A stretch of DNA of 43,997 bases. Origin: WYEN01 sp049976205. GTDB lineage: Archaea; Thermoproteota; Thermoprotei_A; Sulfolobales; AG1. Position 1 is the first letter of the stretch. Each line of letters starts with the position of its first letter. The notes beneath the pieces were generated by a model. That model did not search any database. It worked only from the letters and a program-made list of their open reading frames with translations, and was not told where the DNA came from. The position numbers and the translations under genes were made by a program. The stretch lies in the NCBI GenBank assembly GCA_049976205.1, contig JBMFIR010000008.1, positions 1 to 43,997 of the forward strand. The letters run 5' to 3'. Positions 34,263 through 43,235 of this stretch are shown here, piece after piece.

Positions 34263-34740
34263 AGAAAAACTCATTATAGACACAGCAGGATTATTTACTA
34301 TACAGAGTTTTACTTCGTCCCAAGAGATCTACACAGTTCAAGAAGCAATCGATGAAGTCTTAGACGAGGAATCTAAGAAAAATCTTAATCTTGTGATAGC
34401 TAGTGGGAGACTAAAAATTATTCAACCGAATCACGAAAGCATCAGATACGTAACTCGGTTAATAGAGAAATTAGGTGTAAGAGAGTCTTTATCAGACACT
34501 GATATAAAGATCCTTGCTCTAGCCTATCAATTCACTAAAGAGGGGTCTAAGGCAACTATTGTTTCAGATGACTCATTTATTCATAGAGTAGCTAGAGCAC
34601 TAGGTGTGCAGAGTATGAGTGTTAAATATAGGGTTTCTGGAAGAAGTAAATTAAGATATTATATATGTCCAGTATGCGGATATAAAAGTCTAAAGAAATT
34701 TGAAGTATGCCCCATATGTGGAACTCGTATAGGGAGATGA
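34219..34740 (+). CDS. nob1: rRNA maturation endonuclease Nob1
   Basis: PIN-domain nuclease that makes the 3' end of 16S rRNA, with a zinc ribbon. 173 residues from the first ATG: Asp21 in IIDTAGLF, later SDTDIKILALAYQF and SDDSFIHRVA supply the acidic site, and the C-terminal ribbon has CPVCGY and CPICGT. The start at 34219 lies inside nadK; the ATG at 34237 would give a shorter N-terminus and is equally plausible. It converges on the radical SAM gene with five bases between stops. Confidence 0.92.
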   Translation: MKMRDYMKRFSGENKEKLIIDTAGLFTIQSFTSSQEIYTVQEAIDEVLDEESKKNLNLVIASGRLKIIQPNHESIRYVTRLIEKLGVRESLSDTDIKILALAYQFTKEGSKATIVSDDSFIHRVARALGVQSMSVKYRVSGRSKLRYYICPVCGYKSLKKFEVCPICGTRIGR

Positions 34741-34745
34741 AAAAA

Positions 34746-35777
34746 TTATGTTAGAGTCGCGATATAGATATTATCTGAGTTCTCAATAATCTTCACCTTA
34801 CCTCTCCTCCCAATGAGGCTACCAGGATCCTCTACATCAATTATTGTTATTACTACTTCCTCCTCGCTATCTACAGCTAGAACTTCTTTCTTAAGCCAAC
34901 CGGGAGAGACTATTTTAACAAAAACTTTCTCTTCCACATCGTATTTAGTGGGTATGGATCTTGTTTTTCTTATACCAAAATCAATATTTTTGTAGTAGAG
35001 TGGTGCACCGTATTTCTTCTCGAGTTTCTCTAGAAACTCTTTGAATATATCCCAACTAACTTCTTTAACCCCTCTGATTTTTCTTCCGTATTTATGGATC
35101 ATGTATTTCTGAATACCAAATGGAGGAAATCTTCTTCCAACACCAATTGATAACCCCCACTCTATGATTTCCTCAATATCTTTATCATTGATCCCTGGTA
35201 TCCAAACAGGTGTTAGATGTATATCAATCCTTGTGTTATTAATTATATACTCAGCAAATTTCTTTACTTTCTCAACGTCATACCACTGAACGCCTTGTAG
35301 AAGTCTCGCTTTAGCAGGATCAAGAGTATCAATACTTAAATTAATTCTATCTAAACCAGCTTTCTCAAGTTCATTTATCAATTTATATGAGAGTAGTTGT
35401 CCATGTGTTTCTACAGCTACTCTCGAAAACCTCTTCTTTAATTCATAAACTAATTCAGGAAGCTTACTATATGTCGTGGGATCCCCTACACCATCTATTA
35501 GTGCCTCATCTATCTCATTATTCTTCAAAACGCGAATTTTATCAATCCATTTAATCAGATGTTTCAGATCAACAATATACTCGCTCTGTCTATATCTGGT
35601 GAATGGACCTGCATCAACACTACAAAATACACAATTTAATTGACAAATAGTTGTTGGTCTAACCTGTATTACATTAGTTCCTCTATCAATTACACCAAAA
35701 GCTACATGTCCTATCAGCGGGAGATCATCTATGTATAGATAATTTACTCCTCTAGATCTACCTATTAGATAAACCAT
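34746..35777 (-). CDS. Radical SAM protein, archaeal, function unknown
   Basis: 343 residues. The cluster-binding CxxxCxxC motif is in TICQLNCVFCSVDAG (about residues 42-56). DEALIDGVGDPTTYSKLP matches the radical SAM region after the first strand, and DRINLSIDTLDPAKARLLQG follows. The last ~70 residues form a beta-rich domain (VKIVSPGWLKKEVLAV, GSLIGRRGKVKII) that may bind RNA or a protein partner. Similar proteins are widespread in archaea without a proven reaction, so I give no function. Upstream neighbour on the same strand is the CBS protein. Confidence 0.85.
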   Translation of the reverse strand: MVYLIGRSRGVNYLYIDDLPLIGHVAFGVIDRGTNVIQVRPTTICQLNCVFCSVDAGPFTRYRQSEYIVDLKHLIKWIDKIRVLKNNEIDEALIDGVGDPTTYSKLPELVYELKKRFSRVAVETHGQLLSYKLINELEKAGLDRINLSIDTLDPAKARLLQGVQWYDVEKVKKFAEYIINNTRIDIHLTPVWIPGINDKDIEEIIEWGLSIGVGRRFPPFGIQKYMIHKYGRKIRGVKEVSWDIFKEFLEKLEKKYGAPLYYKNIDFGIRKTRSIPTKYDVEEKVFVKIVSPGWLKKEVLAVDSEEEVVITIIDVEDPGSLIGRRGKVKIIENSDNIYIATLT

Positions 35778-35801
35778 TTCAAAACCGCTTCAGAAAAGAC
35801 T

Positions 35802-36656
35802 TTACTCAAACACCTCACTATACTTCTTTATAACTCTGATAATATCTCTCTCGGTAATTATTCCACTTAGTGTATCTTCTGATCCAATTAATACACATCC
35901 AACACCGCTCTTAACAATATGATCAATTACTTCTCGGGCACTAGTATCAGGGGATAGAATAGTTGGTTTTTTCATAATCTCTCTTTGTTGAGACAGTGAT
36001 TTCACGAAGATATCAAGGGATTTCAATACTTTCTCAGATCTAAAGATCTCAGCAATTTCAGCTACAATATCCAGAATCGTTAGTAAACCAACTATTCTAT
36101 CACTCTGATCCTTTACAGGTACTCGTCTAAATCCTCTCTGTAGCATTAATCCGATAGCCTCCTCAAGAGGGGCTTCCAGATCTATTGTTTCTACATTCTT
36201 TGTAGCTATATCCTCAGCTCTGAGCTCTAGAGGAACATATACTCTTGCATTATCAATTATACTCTCCTCAGAAATTACTCCTATTAAGATATCCTCTTTT
36301 GCAACAGGTAGACACTCTAACCCTAAATTAATAACTAGATCAATAATATACGTGAGCGGTGCTTCAGGATCTATGATAGGTAGTTCTCTAGCTATGTAGC
36401 CCATAGATCTTCTCAAGACATCATCTAGTCTACTGATCTCAGTCACAACAGAGCTCTCCTCACCAGATACAAATAACTCCTTAGCTATATCTTTAACAGT
36501 ATAGATCCTGGCCAAGCCTCCTGGAAAGATCTTGTGTATTGATGCACAGATTTTTCTCACACGATATAATCTGAGAACTAGATCCCATATATCAGTCTCT
36601 GTGTGAAAAATAGGGATCATGGGATCTATGAGATCAATAGCTCTGAAGTAATACAT
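35802..36656 (-). CDS. CBS-domain protein with four CBS motifs
   Basis: 284 residues made only of CBS repeats. Two pairs can be seen, with typical ends such as GLECLPVAKEDILIGVISEE, FRRVPVKDQSDRIVGLLTI and GVGCVLIGSEDTLSGIITERDI. Such proteins sense adenosine nucleotides and regulate a partner; none is evident here. It starts 82 bases from the divergent HTH gene and precedes the radical SAM gene by 24 bases, so these two probably form an operon. Confidence 0.88.
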   Translation of the reverse strand: MYYFRAIDLIDPMIPIFHTETDIWDLVLRLYRVRKICASIHKIFPGGLARIYTVKDIAKELFVSGEESSVVTEISRLDDVLRRSMGYIARELPIIDPEAPLTYIIDLVINLGLECLPVAKEDILIGVISEESIIDNARVYVPLELRAEDIATKNVETIDLEAPLEEAIGLMLQRGFRRVPVKDQSDRIVGLLTILDIVAEIAEIFRSEKVLKSLDIFVKSLSQQREIMKKPTILSPDTSAREVIDHIVKSGVGCVLIGSEDTLSGIITERDIIRVIKKYSEVFE

Positions 36657-36738
36657 TTCAATACCTTAATTAATTAATATGCTTTAAAGAAAATATTAAT
36701 ATTCGGATCAAGCAGAAGCGAAGAGATGGTGTATCCCA

Positions 36739-37455
36739 TTGGCTATGGACTACGTAATAGAGATCATTGGTAAGAGAATAGCAGGAGATATTGTGTGGAG
36801 CAACGATATTAGTGCCGCGCTAAGGAAGTGGAGAAGTATATTTAGAGTATCACAGAGTGAACTCGCTAAAGCTCTTGGAGTAGCTCCCAGTGTTATTAAT
36901 AACTATGAGAAAGGCAAAAGAACCCCAGGAGCAAAATTTGTTAAGAGATATGTTGAGGCATTACTCAGAATAGATGCTGAGAGAGGCTGGTTGGTGGCTA
37001 GAGATCTCATGAAGAGTATAAACATAAATCCTCTAGCCATTATAGATATCGGTGAATATGATTCTCCGGTAAAGCTAGATGACATAATATTCGTTACTAA
37101 AGGAATACTACTGAACTCTGTATTTCAAATCAAACCACTTTATGGATACACAATAATTGATTCAATAAACGCCATACAGGTTCTTTCAGGAAACGAATTC
37201 ATACAGATCATGGGGGCAACAAGTGAGAGAGTACTTGTATTCACAAAAGTCTCTACAGGAAGATCCCCTATGATAGCTATTAGAGTAGCCCCCATCAAAC
37301 CCGCAGCCGTAGTTTTTCACGGTGGTAGAAGAATAGATCCTTTAGCGATTGCATTAGCCGATAAAGAATCTATTCCTTTGATACTATCACTATCAAGCAA
37401 TGTAGAGGAATTAATAAACGGATTAAGAGGTCTAAGACAAAAAATCTCACTCTAA
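36739..37455 (+). CDS. HTH-type (XRE-like) transcriptional regulator with a C-terminal sensor domain
   Basis: 238 residues. A helix-turn-helix of the Cro/cI type spans about residues 27-80 (VSQSELAKALGVAPSVINNYEKGKR). The remainder is an alpha/beta domain (IQVLSGNEFIQIMGATSERV, AAVVFHGGRRIDPLAIALA) found in archaeal regulators of unknown ligand; PLAIALADKESIPLILS resembles a small-molecule-binding fold. It lies 105 bases upstream of the Etf operon in the same direction, so it might control that operon; this is inference. Confidence 0.82.
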   Translation: MAMDYVIEIIGKRIAGDIVWSNDISAALRKWRSIFRVSQSELAKALGVAPSVINNYEKGKRTPGAKFVKRYVEALLRIDAERGWLVARDLMKSININPLAIIDIGEYDSPVKLDDIIFVTKGILLNSVFQIKPLYGYTIIDSINAIQVLSGNEFIQIMGATSERVLVFTKVSTGRSPMIAIRVAPIKPAAVVFHGGRRIDPLAIALADKESIPLILSLSSNVEELINGLRGLRQKISL

Positions 37456-37560
37456 TTTATAGCTCAAACAGATCCATTAAACAGATTTATACATATACAA
37501 TGATATTTAAGAAAGGTATATAAGATATTAGATAAATATAAGTGTGGTGGGCTTTTTAAA

Positions 37561-38775
37561 ATGCTTATTTTCGCCTTGTACAAAGCAGTTCCACAAGATA
37601 TTGCTAAAGTAGCAACAGTCGGCGGTATACTAAAGAGAGAAGAAGCTCAATTAGTAATAAATCCTCACGATGTACACGCTATAGAGGCGGCTGAGTATTT
37701 TAAGAGACTAGTTGGTGGAAAAGTAATTAGTTTATCTATGGGTCCTCACCAGAGAGTTATTCCAATAGCGAATACTTTATATAACTATGAGGTATGGGGT
37801 ATTGATGAAGCGTATATACTAAGTGATAGAAGAATGGCTGGCGCGGACACCAGAGCTACAGCATATACTCTTTCTCTAGGTATAAAAAAGATTATCGAGT
37901 TTCATGGGGAGGCTGTTTCTCGCTTGGTAGGGGCTTTAGAGGAGAATAAGTCGGTTGAGGAGATAGTTAAATTAGCAGATGATCTTTATCAAAAGAATCT
38001 TTTACCAAATAAAATATATAGTGATAAACCATCTATAAAGGATCTTTCTCTAGTAAATAAGTTTGCTAGGGGGGAGATCAGTAGAAGAGATTTGGTGAAT
38101 GAATTAGAGAATTATAGAGAGAGTCTAAGAAGAGATCTAGTCTTATTTCTTGGGATGAAAGCTGTTGACGGTGAAACTGGGAATACTGGTCCACAACTTA
38201 GTCAAGCATTAAGTGAGGCAATTGGTACACCTGTTACACATGCTACCTACGTAACTAACTTCAGCTATGATTTTGATAAGAAGGTTATCAGAGTAGTCAG
38301 AAGAATGGGTAGAGTGATTCAAGAGATTGAAATGGATCTACCTACGCTTCTAACCATGAGACCTGAGTATGAGGCTCCGCCAATCACTCTTAATAGACGT
38401 AGAGAAGCAGTTTTAGAAAGTTTCAGAGGAAAGGTATATGATATAAGAATCTTGAATGCTGATGATATAAAAGCTGATTTAAGAGCGTTAGGTTTATTAG
38501 GCTCGCCTACTCAAGTGGGGCCAACTATTGAGGTTAGAAAAGTTATTATTAAAAAGATCGTTGGTAAATCACTTAAGATTCTGAGCGACATAGACAAATT
38601 AAAGATAGGAGACAAAGAATATGGACCGTATAAGAAGGGTGATATAGTCACGGACCCCCCAAAAGAGTTAGTTGATGAATTAGTGCCGAAGAAGCTAGCT
38701 AAGATATATGATTATGATGATCTAGCTGAGGAAATAATAGATATCTTAACTAAAGAAACTAAAATTAAGGTGTAG
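37561..38775 (+). CDS. etfB: Electron transfer flavoprotein beta subunit (EtfB) with insertion and C-terminal extension
   Basis: The EtfB core is clear: VINPHDVHAIEAA, LSDRRMAGADTRATAYTL and, later, FLGMKAVDGETGNTGPQL with LLTMRPEY and LGLLGSPTQV at the usual end. It is 404 residues instead of about 260. An extra ~80-residue helical insert (about 111-190) splits the nucleotide-binding region between YTLSLGIKK and DLVLFLG. After the normal end (about residue 320) comes an ~80-residue tail with DKEYGPYKKGDIVTDPP and a following helix, similar to the small B domain of archaeal GINS proteins. GGTGGG lies upstream of the ATG. It begins the Etf operon. Confidence 0.92.
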   Translation: MLIFALYKAVPQDIAKVATVGGILKREEAQLVINPHDVHAIEAAEYFKRLVGGKVISLSMGPHQRVIPIANTLYNYEVWGIDEAYILSDRRMAGADTRATAYTLSLGIKKIIEFHGEAVSRLVGALEENKSVEEIVKLADDLYQKNLLPNKIYSDKPSIKDLSLVNKFARGEISRRDLVNELENYRESLRRDLVLFLGMKAVDGETGNTGPQLSQALSEAIGTPVTHATYVTNFSYDFDKKVIRVVRRMGRVIQEIEMDLPTLLTMRPEYEAPPITLNRRREAVLESFRGKVYDIRILNADDIKADLRALGLLGSPTQVGPTIEVRKVIIKKIVGKSLKILSDIDKLKIGDKEYGPYKKGDIVTDPPKELVDELVPKKLAKIYDYDDLAEEIIDILTKETKIKV

Positions 38776-38779
38776 ATCC

Positions 38780-39916
38780 ATGGCGCAGTCTCTAGAGGCA
38801 AGACTTCTCCCTGCAACACCTGATCTAGAGAGCTACAAAGATGCCTGGGGCTTTATTGAGTATATTGAGGGAGAGTTATTCGAGATCAGTCTAGAGACTT
38901 TAGGCGTCGCTAATAAAGTGGCTAGAAAAGCTGGCATGAAAGTAGGTGCTGTAATTCTAGGATACAAGATACCGGAGGAATTACTCAGAGAATTAATATA
39001 TCGAGGAGCTGATTACGTGATCTATGCAGATCACCCTGATCTAGAGCATTATAACCCTATCGCGTATACAGAAGTACTATATCAAATGATTACACGCTAT
39101 AAGCCATGGGCTCTCTTCTTTATGGCAGATGATCTAGGCAGAGATCTAGGGCCTAAGGTAGCTTATAGAGCCACGACAGGTATGGCTGCGGATTGCATTG
39201 ATTTTGATGTGGAGGATTTCGAGTTTAAGTTAGCGGGTAAGACCTTCAGTAATTTACTTGCTCAAATACGACCAGCGTCTATATGGATCGCTAAGATATT
39301 CACTCCGAGACATAGACCTCAAATAGCTGGTGTTAGACCAGGATACTTCAAGCCTCCGCCAAGAGATCCTAGCAGAAAAGGTGATTTAATTAGATTTGAG
39401 CCAATCATCCCCTCTGAGGCTAAGAGATTCAGGGTATTAAGAGTAGAGAAACTTCCCGAGGAAAAAGATCCTTTGAGAGAAGCCGATCTTATATTGAGCC
39501 TAGGTATGGGTGTATTAAAGAGACCAGCTGGTGAGCCAGATCCTGTCAAAGCTTATGAGATAGCTAAAGAATTTGTTGAGTATATAAATAATAAATTAGG
39601 CGTGAAAGCAGCTTTGGGAGCCTCGAGAGCTCTGATTCATGCTGAGATAAAAGAGTTGGAAGGATTAATTAGCCATGATATGCAGGTTGGTCAAACAGGT
39701 AAAGCTGTTTCGCCTAGAATATATATAGCCGCTGGAATAAGCGGAGCTATTCAACATAGAGTAGGTATGCAGACTTCTGAGAATATAATTGCTATAAACA
39801 CAGATCCTAATGCACCAATCTTTGAGATAGCTACCCATATAATTATTGAGGATTTATATGAGGCTATGCCAAAACTATTCGAGGCACTTAAAAAGAGGCT
39901 TGAAGGTGGTAAGTAA
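38780..39916 (+). CDS. etfA: Electron transfer flavoprotein alpha subunit (EtfA)
   Basis: 378-residue partner of EtfB. The C-terminal FAD-binding domain is canonical: GASRALIHAEIKELE, VGQTGKAVSPRIYIAAGISG, IQHRVGMQTSENIIAINTDPNAPIFEIA. The N-terminal domain has the DLGRDLGPKVAYRATTGMAADC segment. Starts four bases after etfB and overlaps the next start by one base. With EtfB and FixCX it should form an Etf complex that moves electrons from a soluble donor to quinone; in Pyrobaculum such an EtfABCX complex bifurcates electrons between ferredoxin and menaquinone. Confidence 0.95.
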   Translation: MAQSLEARLLPATPDLESYKDAWGFIEYIEGELFEISLETLGVANKVARKAGMKVGAVILGYKIPEELLRELIYRGADYVIYADHPDLEHYNPIAYTEVLYQMITRYKPWALFFMADDLGRDLGPKVAYRATTGMAADCIDFDVEDFEFKLAGKTFSNLLAQIRPASIWIAKIFTPRHRPQIAGVRPGYFKPPPRDPSRKGDLIRFEPIIPSEAKRFRVLRVEKLPEEKDPLREADLILSLGMGVLKRPAGEPDPVKAYEIAKEFVEYINNKLGVKAALGASRALIHAEIKELEGLISHDMQVGQTGKAVSPRIYIAAGISGAIQHRVGMQTSENIIAINTDPNAPIFEIATHIIIEDLYEAMPKLFEALKKRLEGGK

Positions 39917-41598
39917 TGGTTGAGAAGTATGATGTGATCATTGTAGGAGCTGGAGTAGGAGGATCGTCTGCAGCATATTATTTAGCTAAGAAAGGATATA
40001 ATGTGATTCTTCTGGAGAAAGCCCACGTACCTGGCCAGAGAAATGTTACTGGCGGTGTTATCTACATAGATTATTTAGAAGGTTACGGTTTAAAAGATCT
40101 CTTCCCTAAATTACTTGAGGAAGCACCTCTCGAAAGGAAAATAACTAGGTATAGTATGTGGATGCTTTCTAGAGAGAGGAAATTCGATGGTGAATACAGG
40201 TACAAGAAATTAGATCTATCAGAAACATTTTTGGATAGATTTATTCATGGAGAAGCTCTTAAGTCAGAAGGCTACTCAGTCCTCAGAGCAAAATTCGATA
40301 AGTGGCTAGCATCTAAAGTAGTTGATGCAGGAGGAATAGTGGTTACAGACACATCAACGGAGTCGCTTATAAAGGAAAATGGAAAGATAATCGGTGTAAG
40401 AACTCATAAAGAGGAGATCTATGCTGACCTAGTGATTGATGCTAGCGGGGTCACTAGCACACTCGTTATCGATGCCGGACTAAGAGGATACCTAAGCCCA
40501 GAAGATCTTTATCACGGAATTAAACACGTCTATGAACTAAACGAAGGAGAGATTGAGCAGAGATTCGGGGTAAAGAAAGGTGAGGGTGTAGCTATAGCAG
40601 TAGCAGGAGACTTTATGTATGGTGCTAAGGGTGGAGGCTTCATATACACGAATAAAAACACTATATCTATAGGAATTGTTGTTGATATGAAATCTATGCT
40701 AGAGGCAATCCGTAGAAATATTGATAAAATAGGTAAGCCTCTTGATATGCTAGAGGAAATGGAGGCTCACCCAGAGATATCCAAATTAATTGAGGGAGCT
40801 AGATTAGTTGAGTATTCAGCTCATAATGTTCCGAAGGGCAGAAGAGTTTTCCTAAAGAAACCATATACATCAGGGTACCTGGTCATTGGAGATGCCTTAG
40901 GAGCATTTGTTAAGATAGGTGCAATGATAGATGGTATGAGAAGAGCAATCGCCACAGGTATAATGGCTGCCAAAACATATGAATACGCTAGGTCAAGAGG
41001 TAAATTTGATGAAACAACACTTAGTCTATATACGGAGTTGTTGAAGCCTGTGGCTAGTGACATAGAGAGATACAAGAGAGAAAGTATTGTTTCAGAAAGT
41101 AGCTTGGTCTATGGATTCGGTTATAAACTAGCTCTGAGCACATTAGGTAAAACAAGATCCGCCAATAAATTGGCTTCAAGAGATACAAGAGATGCTATTC
41201 AGAGAGTGCAGAGTAGAACGAGTCTTCTAGTATACAAGGAGAATAAGGAGTATATTCATATAGATGTTGACTATGAGAAAGCAAGTAGAGATCCACATAA
41301 GCTCTGGGTAGCTGCGTGTCCCGTGAATTGCTACACCATAGTTGTTGAAGGTAAGGGAGTATTTGCTTCATTCAAAGATCTCTACAACTACAATCTAGAG
41401 TATATTAAGAAAACGAGGCGAAATATAGATCCTGCGGAAGTCTTAAGTATTACTTGGAGAGACATAGAGAAGAGCACTTTGAGATTCGATCATGTAGCAT
41501 GTATTGAGTGTGGAACTTGCTGGTTCATTGGACCACCTAATATAATAAGATTCCATCACCAGAGAGATGGTAAAGGAGTAAAGTTTGCTTACGGGTAG
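39916..41598 (+). CDS. Fused FixC-FixX: Etf:quinone oxidoreductase-like flavoprotein with C-terminal ferredoxin
   Basis: 560 residues combining two proteins usually separate. The FixC part has the FAD-binding start YDVIIVGAGVGGSSAAYYLAKK, a Glu at VILLEK, and GYLVIGDALGAFVKIGAMIDGMR near residue 320. The FixX part begins near residue 445: ACPVNCY and HVACIECGTCWFIGPPN give the four cysteines of one [4Fe-4S] cluster, as in mitochondrial ETF-QO. It is membrane-associated through quinone binding rather than spans. Last gene of the etf operon. Electrons would leave through quinone, for example to the CydAA' oxidase. Confidence 0.93.
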   Translation: MVEKYDVIIVGAGVGGSSAAYYLAKKGYNVILLEKAHVPGQRNVTGGVIYIDYLEGYGLKDLFPKLLEEAPLERKITRYSMWMLSRERKFDGEYRYKKLDLSETFLDRFIHGEALKSEGYSVLRAKFDKWLASKVVDAGGIVVTDTSTESLIKENGKIIGVRTHKEEIYADLVIDASGVTSTLVIDAGLRGYLSPEDLYHGIKHVYELNEGEIEQRFGVKKGEGVAIAVAGDFMYGAKGGGFIYTNKNTISIGIVVDMKSMLEAIRRNIDKIGKPLDMLEEMEAHPEISKLIEGARLVEYSAHNVPKGRRVFLKKPYTSGYLVIGDALGAFVKIGAMIDGMRRAIATGIMAAKTYEYARSRGKFDETTLSLYTELLKPVASDIERYKRESIVSESSLVYGFGYKLALSTLGKTRSANKLASRDTRDAIQRVQSRTSLLVYKENKEYIHIDVDYEKASRDPHKLWVAACPVNCYTIVVEGKGVFASFKDLYNYNLEYIKKTRRNIDPAEVLSITWRDIEKSTLRFDHVACIECGTCWFIGPPNIIRFHHQRDGKGVKFAYG

Positions 41599-41692
41599 AA
41601 TATTACTTCACACCTTAAGGTTCCTTAATTATCTTTTCTAATTTTATAGTGTTAATAAATATTTTTTGGTATAGTATCTGTGGTGTAAGTGA

Positions 41693-42331
41693 ATGAGGAA
41701 ATTCTCAGGAGTTCAGACTATAACATTTGATGTTTATGGAACATTAGTTGATTGGAGATACTCGATAGGATCATTTATAGCAAAGTATATATCACAAGAT
41801 GCAGTAGAGGAATACTTCGAATGTGATATTAAGGAAGTGAGTACTTATAGACTATATAAGGATATTCTAAAGATTTGCTTAAGAAAAATCATGGATAAAA
41901 GAGGATTAAGTTATAGAGATGAATTAGGCGATGCATTTGTGAGAGCATTTGCAAAATCTCCTCCATTCCCCGACACAATATATGGATTACATCTCCTTAA
42001 GAAGAAGGGGTATAGAACAGGTGTTATATCAAATACTGACAAGGATCTCATAGAAGTCACCCTTTATGGATTAAGAGAATTAATTGATTACGTAGTAACT
42101 GCTCAAGACACAGGTTTCTACAAACCTGATCCGAGAGCCTTCACAAGAGCTCTAGAGATCATGGGTGTTAGTAAAGAGAAGATACTTCATGTATCTGCGT
42201 ATCCACAATATGATCTTGAGACAGCAGAGAGATTAGGTATAAGAAATATCCACCTAAATAGATACGGATATAAATGGTCTCCTGAGATAAGATCATTGGA
42301 TGAATTAGCAGATCTATTATCTAGTGAATAG
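41693..42331 (+). CDS. HAD-superfamily hydrolase, L-2-haloacid dehalogenase-like
   Basis: 212 residues. Nucleophile motif TFDVYGTLVDWR with Asp13; motif II VISNTDKDL; motif III and IV region TGFYKPDPRAFTRALE and VSAYPQYDLETAERLG. The DVYGT form and following DW fit the type II haloacid dehalogenase-like group, but most such archaeal proteins are likely phosphatases, so the substrate is open. ATG start, own AT-rich upstream region, 63 bases before the broken hydratase gene. Confidence 0.85.
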   Translation: MRKFSGVQTITFDVYGTLVDWRYSIGSFIAKYISQDAVEEYFECDIKEVSTYRLYKDILKICLRKIMDKRGLSYRDELGDAFVRAFAKSPPFPDTIYGLHLLKKKGYRTGVISNTDKDLIEVTLYGLRELIDYVVTAQDTGFYKPDPRAFTRALEIMGVSKEKILHVSAYPQYDLETAERLGIRNIHLNRYGYKWSPEIRSLDELADLLSSE

Positions 42332-42394
42332 ATATTTCCTTAACACTAAAACATATTATTTGCATCATTTCACATTTTTGTGGAGAAATCTCTT

Positions 42395-43167
42395 ATGTCT
42401 CTAGTTTTAGTGGAGAAAGAAGCTTTCATTGGTTGGGTAATACTTAATAGACCAGAGAAATATAACGCATTTAATACACAGCTAATGAAAGAAATGATCT
42501 CGGCAGCTAATGAATTAGATAATTAGATAATGATGACATTATAAAAATAATTGTTTTAACAGGGCAAGGAAAAACTTTTTCATCGGGTATAGATCTATCA
42601 GAGATAGCCTCTCTAGAAAAGCCTGAGGATATAGAGAGAATTTTTTCAACCCTTAGAGAAGTGTTTATTAAATACCTAAGTATCTCTAAACCACTAATAA
42701 TAGCCTTAAATGGAGACGCATATGGTGGAGGAGCTGAATTAATTTGGACAGGTGATGTAGTAATCTCAGTTGAAGATGCTAAAATAGGTTGGGTTGAGTC
42801 TAGGTGGGGTCTAATACCTCCTGCATTAACTACAATAGGTCTTTATCAACTAGATTTCTCAAAAGCATCTTTAATAGCTCTAACGTCAGGGATCGTTAGT
42901 GTTAAAGAACTCTATGAAGTCGGTGTAGTAGCTAAACTCGTGCCTAAAGAAGAATTAAGAGAAGAAGCGAGAAAATTAGCAAGAAGTATAGTAGAGACAA
43001 GTTCCCCAGAGGCTATTTCTAGTATAAGGAAAATCACGAAGATATCTAAGTTAAAGCTTCTAGACGAATTAGGATTATCAGAGCTATTGAGATTATCAAG
43101 GAGTTCTGAACTAATAATCAGAGCTAAGAATTTTATTGAGAAGAAGCAGATCCCTAAATACTTTTAG
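42395..43167 (+). pseudogene. Enoyl-CoA hydratase/isomerase gene broken by an 8-bp tandem duplication
   Basis: Crotonase-family protein of about 254 residues if repaired. The N-terminus reads SLVLVEKEAFIGWVILNRPEKYNAFN, ending at ELDN then TAG. TTAGATAA occurs twice in tandem (42515-42530); with one copy the frame continues ELDNDDIIKIIVLTGQGK, SSGIDLSEIAS. The rest keeps catalytic features: ALNGDAYGGGAELIWTGD with the conserved Glu and WVESRWGLIPPALTT with the second Glu. So everything except this duplication looks functional. The second part alone (start at 42661) would lack the first ~90 residues including the oxyanion-hole segment. Confidence 0.9.
42515..42530 (+). repeat. 8-bp tandem duplication causing a frameshift
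   Basis: TTAGATAA-TTAGATAA inside the enoyl-CoA hydratase gene. Removing one copy restores the reading frame. Both this and the duplication at 6403 start with TTAGA in a Leu-Asp codon pair. Confidence 0.9.
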
Positions 43168-43235
43168 CTAAAAATATCGAGTATTTTTACCCAGAGTATT
43201 TTCATCATGTGATTAATTAGATCTGTGATGAAAAA

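Noticed and set aside
39916..41598. Missing fourth cysteine in the FixX cluster motif (CIECGTC followed by WFIGPP)
   Set aside because: In ETF:quinone oxidoreductases the fourth ligand comes from the earlier CP segment, present here as ACPVNCY, so the cluster is complete.
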